This document shows positions 55,085 to 63,995 of a stretch of 64,000 nucleotides of DNA, piece by piece. This stretch comes from Pseudomonas asiatica. GTDB taxonomy: Bacteria > Pseudomonadota > Gammaproteobacteria > Pseudomonadales > Pseudomonadaceae. Position 1 is the first letter of the stretch, and every line of letters begins with the position of its first letter. The notes under the pieces are model-generated. The model made no database searches. It was not told where the DNA came from and was given only the letters and a program-made list of their open reading frames with translations. The translations under genes and the position numbers were made by a program. The stretch is from contig NZ_BLJF01000001.1 of the NCBI RefSeq assembly GCF_009932335.1, positions 3,722,501-3,786,500 on the forward strand, written 5' to 3'.

Positions 55085-55651
55085 TCAGGTACGCGGCAGG
55101 GTGACGCCGCGCTGGCCCTGGTACTTGCCGCCACGGTCCTTGTACGACACTTCACATTCTTCGTCGGACTGCAGGAACAGCATCTGGGCCACACCTTCGT
55201 TGGCGTAGATCTTCGCCGGCAGCGTGGTGGTATTGGAGAACTCCAGTGTCACATGGCCTTCCCACTCGGGCTCGAGCGGGGTGACATTGACGATGATGCC
55301 GCAACGGGCGTAGGTGCTCTTGCCCAGGCAAATGGTCAACACATCACGCGGAATGCGGAAATACTCGACGGTACGCGCCAGGGCGAAGGAGTTTGGCGGG
55401 ATGATGCACACGTCGCTCTTGATGTCGACGAAACTGCCTGCATCGAAGTTCTTCGGGTCGACGGTGGCCGAGTTGATATTGGTAAACACCTTGAATTCGT
55501 CGGCGCAGCGCACGTCGTAGCCGTAGCTGGAGACGCCGAAGGAGATCACCCGGCTGTCCTGTTCGCCGCGCACCTGGCGCTCGACGAACGGTTCGATCAT
55601 GCCGTGTTCCTGCGCCATGCGGCGAATCCACTTGTCCGATTTGATGCTCAT
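55085..55651 (-). CDS. dcd: dCTP deaminase
   Basis: 188 residues, the normal length. It begins [20 protein letters not shown] and has [40 protein letters not shown], and [33 protein letters not shown] with the catalytic glutamate. It deaminates dCTP to dUTP, the main source of dTMP in the cell. It is a single gene, with the long cspA-type leader region upstream on the other strand. Confidence 0.96.
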   Translation of the reverse strand: MSIKSDKWIRRMAQEHGMIEPFVERQVRGEQDSRVISFGVSSYGYDVRCADEFKVFTNINSATVDPKNFDAGSFVDIKSDVCIIPPNSFALARTVEYFRIPRDVLTICLGKSTYARCGIIVNVTPLEPEWEGHVTLEFSNTTTLPAKIYANEGVAQMLFLQSDEECEVSYKDRGGKYQGQRGVTLPRT

Positions 55652-55979
55652 GGCGGGGTGTCCTGAAGAGTTGCGAGGTGAAAATTCGAGACGCGCATCT
55701 TACCGGTCCCGGCGCCCAGGTTAAAGTTCCATGCCTCATCCCGCGCCGGGCGGGGGCTTCAGCCGCCGTCGATCCGAATTTGCGTAAAGCGCCTTCTGAC
55801 CATTGGCAGGTTGCGGAAAGTGGGGTAAGGTGGCGCCACTGTGCTGCACGTGACACCGAGAATCTCTAGTTTGATGCACGATCCTGATCGGCCCATCGCT
55901 GAATTTTCTGCTCTCTTTGCGCTCAGTCCCGGCCAGGGTTTTTCCTGACCGTTATCAAATTGTCCAAGGAGACAGAAAA
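55652..55979. other. Intergenic region upstream of the cold-shock gene
   Basis: 328 bases between divergent dcd and the cold-shock gene. No open frame here looks coding. The part nearest the cold-shock gene (about 55860-55979) is pyrimidine-rich with TTTTCTGCTCTCTTTGCGCT and ends in AAGGAGACAGAAAA, a strong ribosome site. A long 5' leader, as in cspA genes, is likely. No cold-box consensus was recognised. Confidence 0.5.
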
Positions 55980-56189
55980 ATGTCCAACCGTCAATCCGGT
56001 GTTGTTAAGTGGTTCAACGATGAGAAAGGCTACGGCTTCATCACCCCTCAGTCGGGCGACGACCTGTTCGTGCACTTCAAAGCCATCCAAGCTGACGGCT
56101 TCAAAACCCTGAAAGAAGGCCAGGCTGTTACTTTCGTCGCTACCCGCGGCCAGAAAGGCATGCAGGCTGAAGAAGTTCAGATCGCCTAA
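55980..56189 (+). CDS. Cold-shock domain protein (CspA family)
   Basis: 69 residues: [20 protein letters not shown], with RNP1 KGYGFI and RNP2 DLFVHF, so a single five-stranded OB-fold RNA/ssDNA chaperone. CspA-type proteins melt mRNA structure, especially in the cold or in stationary phase. AAGGAG is nine bases before ATG 55980. It has a long leader and its own terminator at 56214. Confidence 0.96.
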   Translation: MSNRQSGVVKWFNDEKGYGFITPQSGDDLFVHFKAIQADGFKTLKEGQAVTFVATRGQKGMQAEEVQIA

Positions 56190-56213
56190 GTCGATCGAAG
56201 CTTCCTAGCTTTC

Positions 56214-56242
56214 AAAAAACCCGCCTTCCGGCGGGTTTTTTT
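56214..56242 (+). terminator. Terminator of the cold-shock gene
   Basis: AAAAAACCCGCC and GGCGGGTTTTTTT pair around TTCC: a strong intrinsic terminator. Confidence 0.92.
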
Positions 56243-56270
56243 ATGCCTGGCCGAAAGACCGTGTCGCCTG

Positions 56271-56292
56271 CTTCGCGGGCTTGCCCGCGAAG
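56271..56292. repeat. Single REP-like hairpin
   Basis: CTTCGCGGGCTTGCCCGCGA with AG is a self-pairing stem like the inner part of the P. putida REP, between the cold-shock terminator and the end of mrp. Confidence 0.6.
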
Positions 56293-56313
56293 AGAGCGAC
56301 GCGATCTGACAGA

Positions 56314-57408
56314 TCAATCTTCGCTGATGGTAATGCTAGGCATCGCCGGCGCAGCAGCTTCCTGCAGCACGATCCGCGCGCCCACCTGACGGGCCAGCTC
56401 CTGATAGACCATCGCAATCTGGCTTTCCGGCTCGGCGATCGCCGTCGGCTTGCCACTATCGGCCTGCTCGCGAATCAGCATCGACAGCGGCAACGACGCC
56501 AACAGGTCGACGCCATACTGGCTCGCCAGCTTCTCGCCACCGCCTTCGCCGAACAGGTGCTCGGCATGACCGCAGTTCGAGCAGATGTGCACGGCCATGT
56601 TCTCCACCACGCCCAGCACCGGGATGTTGACCTTGCGGAACATCTCCACGCCCTTCTTGGCATCCAGCAGGGCCAGGTCCTGCGGGGTGGTGACGATGAC
56701 CGAACCGGCAACCGGTACCTTCTGCGCCAGGGTCAGCTGGATGTCACCGGTGCCCGGCGGCATGTCGATCACCAGGTAATCCAGGTCGTCCCAGGCAGTC
56801 TGGGTCACCAGCTGCAGCAGCGCGCCGGAAACCATAGGGCCACGCCATACCATCGGCGTGTTGTCGTCGGTAAGGAACGCCATGGACATGACTTCCACGC
56901 CATGGGCCTTGATCGGCACGAACCACTTCTGCTCGCGAATCTGCGGGCGGGTGCCTTCGGCGATGCCGAACATCACGCCCTGGCTGGGGCCATAGATATC
57001 GGCATCGAGAATACCCACTCGCGCGCCCTCGCGAGCCAGCGCCAGGGCCAGGTTGGCAGCGGTGGTCGACTTGCCCACACCGCCCTTGCCCGAGGCCACG
57101 GCGATGATGTTCTTGACGTTGGCCATTGCCGGCACCTGGGCCTGGGCCTTGTGCGCAGCCACCACGCAGTCGATCGACACCTGGGCACTGCTGACGCCCT
57201 CCAGGTTGCCGATGGCGGTCTGCAGCACCTGGGCCCAGCCGTTCTTGAACAGCCCTGCGGCATAACCCAGTTGCAATTGCACGCTGACCTGGCCGCCCTG
57301 GATATCGATTGCGCGCACACAGCCGGCGCTGATCGGGTCCTGGTTCAGGTAGGGGTCGGTGTACTGGCGAAGCACGCCTTCGACGGCGGCACGGGTGACG
57401 GCACTCAT
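56314..57408 (-). CDS. apbC: Mrp/ApbC Fe-S cluster carrier ATPase
   Basis: 364 residues. An N-terminal DUF59/MIP18-like domain (about 1-95) is followed by the P-loop ATPase with SGKGGVGKSTTAANLA, DADIYGPSQGVMFG, and the cluster-holding CxxC in HICSNCGHAEH. It carries and hands over 4Fe-4S clusters to target enzymes, in the cytosol. Start ATG 57408 is favoured over 57426. It is divergent from metG across 158 bases. Confidence 0.96.
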   Translation of the reverse strand: MSAVTRAAVEGVLRQYTDPYLNQDPISAGCVRAIDIQGGQVSVQLQLGYAAGLFKNGWAQVLQTAIGNLEGVSSAQVSIDCVVAAHKAQAQVPAMANVKNIIAVASGKGGVGKSTTAANLALALAREGARVGILDADIYGPSQGVMFGIAEGTRPQIREQKWFVPIKAHGVEVMSMAFLTDDNTPMVWRGPMVSGALLQLVTQTAWDDLDYLVIDMPPGTGDIQLTLAQKVPVAGSVIVTTPQDLALLDAKKGVEMFRKVNIPVLGVVENMAVHICSNCGHAEHLFGEGGGEKLASQYGVDLLASLPLSMLIREQADSGKPTAIAEPESQIAMVYQELARQVGARIVLQEAAAPAMPSITISED

Positions 57409-57566
57409 GGAGACTCCCAATGGCAAACTGAATGTAAAACAGACGCCTATCCTAACCCGTCAATCGTCAGCAGATGCGCATGCGGGGTGAAATATCTTCG
57501 CCAGCCCTTTATAGTGGCCGATCAACCTCATTTTTACCCCGTCGCCAGATAAGTAGCCGAGCCACC

Positions 57567-59606
57567 ATGTCCGAGCCACGTCAGATTCTCGTCACCAGCG
57601 CCTTGCCCTATGCCAACGGATCGATCCACCTTGGCCATATGCTCGAGTACATCCAGACAGACATGTGGGTCCGCTTCCAGAAGCTGCGCGGCAACCAGTG
57701 CATCTACGTCTGCGCCGACGACGCCCACGGTTCGGCCATCATGCTGCGCGCCGAGAAAGAAGGCATCACCCCGGAACAGCTGATCGCCAACGTCCAGGCC
57801 GAACACAGCAGCGACTTCGCCGACTTCCTGGTGGACTTCGACAACTTCCACTCTACCCACAGCGAAGAAAACCGCGAACTGTCGGGCCTGATCTACGCGC
57901 GCCTGCGAGACGCCGGGCACATCGCCACCCGTTCGGTAACCCAGTATTTCGACCCGGAAAAGGGCATGTTCCTCGCCGACCGCTTCATCAAGGGCACCTG
58001 CCCCAAGTGCGCGGCCGAAGACCAGTACGGCGACAACTGCGAGAAATGCGGCGCCACCTACGCGCCCACCGAGCTGAAGAACCCCAAGTCGGCCATCTCT
58101 GGTGCCACCCCGGTATTGCGTGATTCCCAGCACTTCTTCTTCAAGCTGCCGGACTTCCAGGCCATGCTGCAGCAGTGGACCCGTAGCGGCACGCTGCAGG
58201 ACGCGGTAGCCAACAAGCTGGCCGAATGGCTGGACTCGGGCCTGCAGGAGTGGGACATCTCGCGCGACGCGCCGTACTTCGGCTTCGAGATCCCAGGCGA
58301 GCCAGGCAAGTACTTCTACGTGTGGCTGGATGCACCGATCGGCTACATGGCCAGCTTCAAGAACCTTTGTGCACGCCGCCCGGAGCTGGACTTCGACGCG
58401 TTCTGGAACGAAGGCTCCAAGGCCGAGCTGTACCACTTCATCGGCAAGGACATCGTCAACTTCCACGCCCTGTTCTGGCCAGCCATGCTCGAAGGCGCGG
58501 GCTTCCGCAAGCCGAGCGCGGTCAACGTGCACGGCTACCTGACCGTGAACGGCGCCAAGATGTCCAAGTCGCGCGGTACCTTCATCAAGGCCCGCACCTA
58601 CCTCGACCACCTGCAGCCGGAATACCTGCGCTACTACTACGCCGCCAAGCTGGGCCGTGGCGTCGATGACCTGGACCTGAACCTGGAAGACTTCGTACAG
58701 AAGGTCAACTCCGACCTGGTTGGCAAGGTGGTTAACATCGCCAGCCGCTGCGCCGGTTTCATCCACAAGGGCAATGAAGGCGTGATGGTGGCTGGCGATG
58801 CTGCACCGGAGCTGACCGAAGCCTTCCTGGCGGCCGCCCCGTCGATCGCCGACGCCTATGAAGGCCGCGACTTCGGCCGTGCCATGCGCGAAATCATGGC
58901 GCTGGCCGATCGCGCCAACGCCTGGATCGCTGACAAGGCCCCATGGTCGCTGGCCAAACAGGAAGGCAAGCAGGATGAAGTTCAGGCCATCTGCGCCCAA
59001 GGCATCAACTTGTTCCGTCAGCTGGTGATCTTCCTCAAGCCGGTGCTGCCGGTACTGGCTGCCGATGCCGAGGCCTTCCTCAACGTGGCACCACTGACCT
59101 GGAACGACCACCTGTCGCGCCTGGAAAACCACCAATTGAACCCGTTCAAGGCGCTGATGAGCCGCATCGAACCGGCCAAGGTCGAAGCCATGGTCGCCGC
59201 CAGCAAGGAAGACCTGCTGGCCGCCGAAGCCAAGGCCCCGGCCGGCAATGGCGAGCTGGCCAAGGACCCGCTGTCGGCGGAAATCGAGTTCGACACCTTC
59301 GCTGCCGTCGATCTGCGCGTGGCACTGATCGTCAAGGCCGAGGCCGTACCGGGCGCGGACAAGCTGCTGCAACTGACCCTGGACATCGGTGACGAGCGCC
59401 GCAACGTGTTTTCCGGCATCAAGTCGGCGTACCCCGACCCGTCCCAGCTGGAAGGCCGGCTGACCATGATGGTGGCCAACCTCAAACCACGGAAGATGCG
59501 CTTTGGGGTGTCCGAAGGGATGGTCATGGCGGCCGGGCCTGGCGGTGAAGAGATCTACCTGCTGAGCCCGGACAGCGGTGCCAAGCCAGGCCAGCGCATC
59601 AAGTAA
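57567..59606 (+). CDS. metG: Methionyl-tRNA synthetase
   Basis: 679 residues. The class I HIGH motif is HLGH (residues 21-24), the zinc knuckle [17 protein letters not shown], the KMSKS loop KMSKSRGT, and the C-terminal tRNA-binding EMAP/Arc1p domain (about 570-679, [15 protein letters not shown]). It charges initiator and elongator tRNA-Met, with the dimerising tail present. ATG 57567 is chosen because the family begins [18 protein letters not shown]. It is divergent from apbC. Confidence 0.98.
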   Translation: MSEPRQILVTSALPYANGSIHLGHMLEYIQTDMWVRFQKLRGNQCIYVCADDAHGSAIMLRAEKEGITPEQLIANVQAEHSSDFADFLVDFDNFHSTHSEENRELSGLIYARLRDAGHIATRSVTQYFDPEKGMFLADRFIKGTCPKCAAEDQYGDNCEKCGATYAPTELKNPKSAISGATPVLRDSQHFFFKLPDFQAMLQQWTRSGTLQDAVANKLAEWLDSGLQEWDISRDAPYFGFEIPGEPGKYFYVWLDAPIGYMASFKNLCARRPELDFDAFWNEGSKAELYHFIGKDIVNFHALFWPAMLEGAGFRKPSAVNVHGYLTVNGAKMSKSRGTFIKARTYLDHLQPEYLRYYYAAKLGRGVDDLDLNLEDFVQKVNSDLVGKVVNIASRCAGFIHKGNEGVMVAGDAAPELTEAFLAAAPSIADAYEGRDFGRAMREIMALADRANAWIADKAPWSLAKQEGKQDEVQAICAQGINLFRQLVIFLKPVLPVLAADAEAFLNVAPLTWNDHLSRLENHQLNPFKALMSRIEPAKVEAMVAASKEDLLAAEAKAPAGNGELAKDPLSAEIEFDTFAAVDLRVALIVKAEAVPGADKLLQLTLDIGDERRNVFSGIKSAYPDPSQLEGRLTMMVANLKPRKMRFGVSEGMVMAAGPGGEEIYLLSPDSGAKPGQRIK

Positions 59607-59622
59607 CAAAACCTGCTGGACC

Positions 59623-59709
59623 TTGTGGGAGCGGGCGTGCCCGCGAAACTGACTACGCGGTGCATGGCACTGGCGTTGCCGGTGCTCGCGGGCACGCCCG
59701 CTCTCACAA
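59623..59709. repeat. REP-like inverted repeat between metG and the Rnf-like genes
   Basis: TTGTGGGAGCGGGCGTGCCC with CGCGA at 59623-59647 and TCGCGGGCACGCCCGCTCTC with ACAA at 59685-59708 are near-perfect complements (one mismatch) with a 37-base centre. Confidence 0.8.
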
Positions 59710-59771
59710 TGACTCCGGCACCTTGATGCCAAACCCGGACAATCGCCCCGATTCCCGGCTATCGTCATCTC

Positions 59772-60320
59772 ATGAGCGACTACATCCTGGTACTGATCAG
59801 CGCTGCGCTGGTCAATCACCTGTGCCTGCAACAACAGCCATTCCCAAGGCTGCACCTCCACGTGCACGGCCTCGCCTGCGCACTGTGCATTGCCTTGGGC
59901 GTGATCGGCGCACAACTACTGGTGCGCGGGGTGCTTGCCCCACTGCAAGCCCAGGACCTTGCCCTGTTCCTGTTGTTGCCCTGGCTGGCCGTGCTTGCCT
60001 GGGGCGTACCATGGCTACTGACAAGATGGCGCCCGAGCTGGCCGGTGACGCAACTGCCCGCGCTGCTGTTGAGCAACGCGGTAGTACTGGGCTTGACCCT
60101 GCAACAGGCAAGCGACGAAAGCACATGGCTCGCTACCTTGCTGCAAGGCCTGCTGGCCGGCGGCGGCTTCTGGCTGGCGTTGGTGCTGTTCGCCGACCTG
60201 CGCCAGCGCAGCGCTCATGCCGACGTCCCCGGGGCAATGCGCGGCCTGCCCATCGAACTGCTTGGGGCCGGAGTAATGGCCATGGCGTTTTCCGGCTTCA
60301 ACGGGCTGTTTGCCCAATGA
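59772..60320 (+). CDS. rnfA: RnfA-like membrane subunit, lacking the Fe-S cysteines
   Basis: 182 residues, six helices. It begins MSDYILVLISAALVNHLCLQ, like RsxA/RnfA (MTDYLLL...LVNNFVL), and ends DVPGAMRGLPIELLGAGVMAMAFSGFNGL, matching RsxA DVPAPFRG...SGLV. But the two cysteines that hold the membrane 2Fe-2S cluster in RnfA are gone: the GLCPFMG loop is replaced by PFPRLHLHV, and TNCAVLG by SNAVVLG. One cysteine (C18) sits in another place. So this protein keeps the fold but not the site. It overlaps rnfD by four bases (ATGA), with no rnfB or rnfC between. Confidence 0.82.
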   Translation: MSDYILVLISAALVNHLCLQQQPFPRLHLHVHGLACALCIALGVIGAQLLVRGVLAPLQAQDLALFLLLPWLAVLAWGVPWLLTRWRPSWPVTQLPALLLSNAVVLGLTLQQASDESTWLATLLQGLLAGGGFWLALVLFADLRQRSAHADVPGAMRGLPIELLGAGVMAMAFSGFNGLFAQ

Positions 60321-61291
60321 CCGCCAAGCCCGACCCGCGGCTACGCACCAGCATGGGCCTGGTGTTGCTGGCCTGCGTACCTGGCCTGCTGGCGCTGTTC
60401 TGGCTTCATGGCTGGAGTTTGCTACTGAACCTGTTGCTGTGCGCCAGCACCGCGCTGCTGTGCGAGGCGCTGTTGCTTACCTTGCGAGCACAACCGCTGC
60501 GCACGGCGCTGAACGACGGCAGCGCGCTGGTGACCGCCGTGCTTCTGGCCGCCGCCCTGCCCACCTTGGCACCCTGGTGGTTGCCGGTGGTCGCTACCAG
60601 CGTTGCCATCGGCATCGGCAAGCAGGCCTTTGGCGGGGTTGGGCGCAACCTGTTCAACCCGGCCATGGTCGGCTACGCCTTCGTGCTGCTGAGCTTCCCG
60701 TTGCAGATGAACCATTGGCCGGGGCCGGCACCAGGCCTGCTCGACAGCCTGCAGCTGGTGTTCGCCGGCGGCGAGCAGATCGATGCCTGGGCCAGGCCGA
60801 CGCTGCTCGACGGCCTTCGCCACAACCACAGCCTGACCATCGATGAACTGTTCGCCGGTCACCCGGGTTTCGGCAGCATCGGTGGACGGGGCAGCGAATG
60901 GGTCAACCTGGCGTTCCTGCTGGGCGGCCTGTTCCTGCTGCAACGCAAGGTTATCAGTTGGCATGCGCCGGCCGGTCTGCTGGCTGGGTTGTTCCTGTTC
61001 AGCCTGCTGGGCTGGAATGGCTCGGGCTCGGACTCCAACGGCTCTCCCCTGGTGCACCTGTTCTCCGGCTCGACAATGATGGCGGCGTTCTTCATTGCCA
61101 CCGAACCGGTGTCCGGGCCCCGGCAGGAGTGGGCGAAGCTGGGTTTCGGCCTGGGGGCGGGCCTGCTGATCTATCTGATCCGCACCTGGGGTAGCTACCC
61201 GGACGGTACAGCGTTCGCCGTCCTGCTCATGAACCTCATGGCGCCGAGCCTCGAACGCCTGGCTCTGCAGCGCCAGCAGGTTGCCCGATGA
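60317..61291 (+). CDS. rnfD: RnfD-like membrane subunit
   Basis: 324 residues, about nine helices. RnfD features include GKQAFGGVGRNLFNPAMVGYAF, GSIGGRGSEWVNLAFLLGG and STMMAAFFIATEPVSGP. The covalent FMN site in RnfD/NqrB is a Thr in SGAT; by position the match here is DAWARPT (T162), so the Thr may be present but the SGA context is lost. In Rnf complexes RnfD carries electrons within the membrane core. It overlaps rnfA and rnfG by four bases each. Confidence 0.88.
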   Translation: MTAKPDPRLRTSMGLVLLACVPGLLALFWLHGWSLLLNLLLCASTALLCEALLLTLRAQPLRTALNDGSALVTAVLLAAALPTLAPWWLPVVATSVAIGIGKQAFGGVGRNLFNPAMVGYAFVLLSFPLQMNHWPGPAPGLLDSLQLVFAGGEQIDAWARPTLLDGLRHNHSLTIDELFAGHPGFGSIGGRGSEWVNLAFLLGGLFLLQRKVISWHAPAGLLAGLFLFSLLGWNGSGSDSNGSPLVHLFSGSTMMAAFFIATEPVSGPRQEWAKLGFGLGAGLLIYLIRTWGSYPDGTAFAVLLMNLMAPSLERLALQRQQVAR

Positions 61292-61890
61292 AGCGCCTGG
61301 TACGTGATGTGGGTTTGTTGCTCCTGACCGGAGCACTGGCGCTGTCGACCACTTTGGCCTGGCGGCACTGGACCAGCGCAGCCATCGCCGACGCCGAGAA
61401 GCAACTGAATAGCCGCCAGCGGCTGGCGGTGTTGCCAGAAGGCAGTTACGACAACCAACCTTTGGACAGCCCGTTGCCCAGGCCCGCCGCACAGCGGCCA
61501 AACAGCCGCATCCTGGCAGCTTACCGGGCAACGCTGGCGGGTAAACCGGCCGCCGTCATACTGGTCACAAAGGCCCAGGGCTATGCCGGGCCTATCGTGT
61601 TGAGCGTGGCCATCGCAGCGGACGGCCGACTGATCGGCAGCCAGGTGGTCGAGCACCAGGAAAGCCCTGGGCTGGGTGCACGCCTGGGTGATGCGCAGCT
61701 GAACTGGCTGGGGCAATTTGCCAACCGTCAGCTGGGCGACCACTGGGCGCTGAAGCGCGACCAGGGCGACTTTGACCAGTTGGCCGGCGCAACCGTGACC
61801 TCACGTGCAGTGATCGTCGCGCTACAGGAAGCGCTGAGCTACTTCGATGAGCAGCGCAGCGTATTGCTGGAGGGCGCCACGCATGAATAG
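61288..61890 (+). CDS. rnfG: RnfG-like flavoprotein subunit
   Basis: 200 residues. One N-terminal membrane helix (RDVGLLLLTGALALSTTLAW) and a periplasmic FMN-binding domain with VVEHQESPGLGARLGD and DQLAGATVTSRAV. The last is the ApbE-type flavin attachment motif with T169 as the expected FMN-carrying threonine, so this subunit looks fully able to hold FMN. ApbE is not in the window. It overlaps rnfD by four bases and rnfE by eight. Confidence 0.9.
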   Translation: MKRLVRDVGLLLLTGALALSTTLAWRHWTSAAIADAEKQLNSRQRLAVLPEGSYDNQPLDSPLPRPAAQRPNSRILAAYRATLAGKPAAVILVTKAQGYAGPIVLSVAIAADGRLIGSQVVEHQESPGLGARLGDAQLNWLGQFANRQLGDHWALKRDQGDFDQLAGATVTSRAVIVALQEALSYFDEQRSVLLEGATHE

Positions 61891-62407
61891 GCTCTACCTG
61901 CTCGGCGCAAGCCTGGTGCCTCTGCTGGGCGCCACCCGAACACTGAGCGAAGGCGCCACCATAGGCGTGTGCGCAGTGCTGCTGAGCAGCCTTCACCAGC
62001 TATCAATGGCACCCCTGCGCCGACGGTCCGCCACCTGGACCTATGTACTGGCCAGCCTGCTGGTTCTGGCGGCCCTGGCCAGTTGCTTGCAACTGGCACT
62101 GCGTGCCTGGCTGCTGCCACTGGCACTCGCCCTCGGCCACTATCCCGCACTGCTGTGCCTGCAATGCCTGGCCATTGACTACCTGCTGCCCGATCAAGGG
62201 CGCTGGCGCCTGCTCGCCGGCCACCTTTGCGCGTTGTTTGCCACATGCCTGCTGCTTGGTGCCAGCCGCCAATGGCTGGCCGACGGTATCGGCCTGCACC
62301 TGGCCAGCCTGGCCCCGGGCGCCTTGCTACTGCTCGGACTGCTGTTGGCCTTGTACAATCGTCTGCGTCCGGGCCCTGCCCAATCACGTCATCAAGGAAA
62401 GCTCTGA
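61883..62407 (+). CDS. rnfE: RnfE-like membrane subunit, short and divergent
   Basis: 174 residues, against about 200-230 in typical RnfE. The start LYLLGASLVPLLGATRTLSEG replaces the usual LLGLCPLLAVTSTATNAL, losing the first cluster cysteine; the second may survive in LQCLAID (typical TNCIVVG). Helices are clear and the end LASLAPGALLLLGLLLALYN matches the RnfE close. It is recognised mostly by its place after rnfG and before nth. It starts inside the end of rnfG and stops four bases before nth. Confidence 0.75.
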   Translation: MNRLYLLGASLVPLLGATRTLSEGATIGVCAVLLSSLHQLSMAPLRRRSATWTYVLASLLVLAALASCLQLALRAWLLPLALALGHYPALLCLQCLAIDYLLPDQGRWRLLAGHLCALFATCLLLGASRQWLADGIGLHLASLAPGALLLLGLLLALYNRLRPGPAQSRHQGKL

Positions 62408-62411
62408 TTTC

Positions 62412-63050
62412 ATGAATGCCGCCAAACGCCTGGAGATCTTTCGCAGGCTGCACGAAGACAACCCCGACCCGAAGACCGAACTGGCGTACACCACCCCGTT
62501 CGAGTTGCTGGTCGCCGTGACACTGTCTGCGCAATCCACCGATGTCGGCGTCAACAAGGCTACCGCACGCCTGTTCCCGGTCGCCAACACCCCCGAGGCC
62601 ATCTATGCGCTGGGCGTCGAAGGCCTGAGTGAGTACATCAAGACCATTGGCTTGTACAACAGCAAGGCGAAAAACGTTATCGAAGCCTGCCGGCTGCTGA
62701 TCGAACGCCATGACAGCCAGGTCCCGCAGACACGCGAAGCCCTGGAGGCGCTACCCGGCGTTGGCCGCAAGACCGCCAACGTAGTGCTCAACACAGCGTT
62801 CCGCCAGCCGACCATGGCCGTGGATACCCATATCTTCCGGGTCAGCAACCGTACGGGCATTGCGCCAGGCAAGACGGTGCTGGAAGTGGAGAAAAAGCTG
62901 ATCAAGTTCGTGCCAAAGGATTACCTGCTCGACGCCCACCACTGGCTGATCCTGCACGGGCGCTATGTGTGCCAGGCACGCAAGCCACGCTGCGGCAGTT
63001 GCCGGATTGAAGACTTGTGCGAGTACAAGCACAAGACCTCCGACGATTGA
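62412..63050 (+). CDS. nth: Endonuclease III
   Basis: 212 residues. The helix-hairpin-helix LPGVGRKTANVV with K120 and the catalytic D138 (AVDTHIFRV) are present, and the 4Fe-4S cluster cysteines follow the spacing C-x6-C-x2-C-x5-C in VCQARKPRCGSCRIEDLC. It removes oxidised pyrimidines from DNA and cuts the abasic site. It follows rnfE by four bases, the usual rnf-nth order in gamma-proteobacteria. Confidence 0.97.
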   Translation: MNAAKRLEIFRRLHEDNPDPKTELAYTTPFELLVAVTLSAQSTDVGVNKATARLFPVANTPEAIYALGVEGLSEYIKTIGLYNSKAKNVIEACRLLIERHDSQVPQTREALEALPGVGRKTANVVLNTAFRQPTMAVDTHIFRVSNRTGIAPGKTVLEVEKKLIKFVPKDYLLDAHHWLILHGRYVCQARKPRCGSCRIEDLCEYKHKTSDD

Positions 63051-63154
63051 GTCGATAGCTCGAAACCACCCACTGCGATTGAAAAAATCTTTTTTACCAG
63101 CGTCTGCTTTCTGGTTATAAGGACGGCCAATGGCCCCTTGGCTTGGAGCGACTC

Positions 63155-63331
63155 ATGAGTAGCGATAAAGACGACCTGTCGATCGAAGATGATTTTGTTG
63201 CCGCAGATGACGAAGCGGAACCCCAGGTGGAAACCGCAAAGACCAACCTGAGCAAGCGCCGCACCATCGACAATATGCTGGAGGAAAGGCGCCTGCAGAA
63301 GCAGTTGGCCGACTTCGACTACGATCTGTAA
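63155..63331 (+). CDS. PA3496-family small protein
   Basis: 58 residues, very acidic at the start (SSDKDDLSIEDDFVAADDEAE) and basic in the middle (NLSKRRTIDNMLEERRLQKQL), ending ADFDYDL. This matches the PA3496 family that follows nth in Pseudomonas and is described as a putative envelope integrity protein. GGAG is eight bases before ATG 63155. Confidence 0.85.
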   Translation: MSSDKDDLSIEDDFVAADDEAEPQVETAKTNLSKRRTIDNMLEERRLQKQLADFDYDL

Positions 63332-63338
63332 CCTTGGC

Positions 63339-63361
63339 AAAGCCTCCTGGCTGGAGGCTTT
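63339..63361. terminator. Hairpin between PA3496-like gene and the response regulator
   Basis: AAAGCCTCC and GGAGGCTTT pair around TGGCT, between two converging genes. Short A and T runs on both sides suit a bidirectional terminator. Confidence 0.7.
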
Positions 63362-63374
63362 ACGGCCTTGGTGA

Positions 63375-63995
63375 TCAGCTTAACCCTTGCCGTTGCGCCA
63401 GCTCGATCAAGTCGACCAGCGACCGTGCATTGAGCTTGAGCAACAGGCGCGACTTGTAGGTACTGACCGTCTTGTTGCTGAGGAACATGCTGTCGGCAAT
63501 TTCCTTGTTGGAACGCCCTCGCGCCAGCTGCTGCAACACGGTCATCTCCCTTGCCGAGAGGCGGTTGACCATATCCGTCTCGCTCCCCCCCCTTCCACGT
63601 GATACGTGCAGGGCCTGGTTGGGGAAGTAGCTGTAGCCCGACAGTACGGCCTTGATGGCGCTCAGCAGTTCGGTGAGTTCCTGCTGCTTGCACACATACC
63701 CCGCCGCCCCCGCCTGCATGCAGCGCATCGAGAAGTTGCCGGGGGCCTGCGATGTCAGCACCAGCACCTTGCTGCCCGGGCTGAAGGCCGTCATGCGGGT
63801 GATTACTTCCAGGCCATCCAGCTTGGGGATGCCGATATCGAGCACCACGATATCCGGCAGGTGTTGCCGTGTCAGTTGCAGCGCAGCCACTCCGTTGTCG
63901 GTTTCCGCCACGACGTCATACCCATGCCGCTCCATCAGCATGCGTACGGCCAGGCGTATGACCGGATGATCATCCACGATAAGCACTTTATTCAT
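63375..63995 (-). CDS. NarL/FixJ-type response regulator
   Basis: 206 residues. Receiver domain with the phosphate-accepting D53 in VVLDIGIPKLDG, DD at 8-9 and K103 in YVCKQQELTE; then a LuxR-type helix-turn-helix (LSAREMTVLQQLARGRSNKEIADSMFLSNKTVSTYKSRLLLKL). It resembles the RocA1/BvgA group of regulators. No sensor kinase is next to it inside the window. The start ATG 63995 is seven bases before the window end region, so the upstream promoter is not seen. Confidence 0.92.
   Translation of the reverse strand: MNKVLIVDDHPVIRLAVRMLMERHGYDVVAETDNGVAALQLTRQHLPDIVVLDIGIPKLDGLEVITRMTAFSPGSKVLVLTSQAPGNFSMRCMQAGAAGYVCKQQELTELLSAIKAVLSGYSYFPNQALHVSRGRGGSETDMVNRLSAREMTVLQQLARGRSNKEIADSMFLSNKTVSTYKSRLLLKLNARSLVDLIELAQRQGLS

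Noticed and set aside
57534..59915. 793-codon open frame antisense to metG
   Set aside because: It is the mirror of a highly conserved gene in a GC-rich genome; codon bias removes stops on the opposite strand. The predicted protein has no recognisable fold and is full of Gly, Val and Arg.
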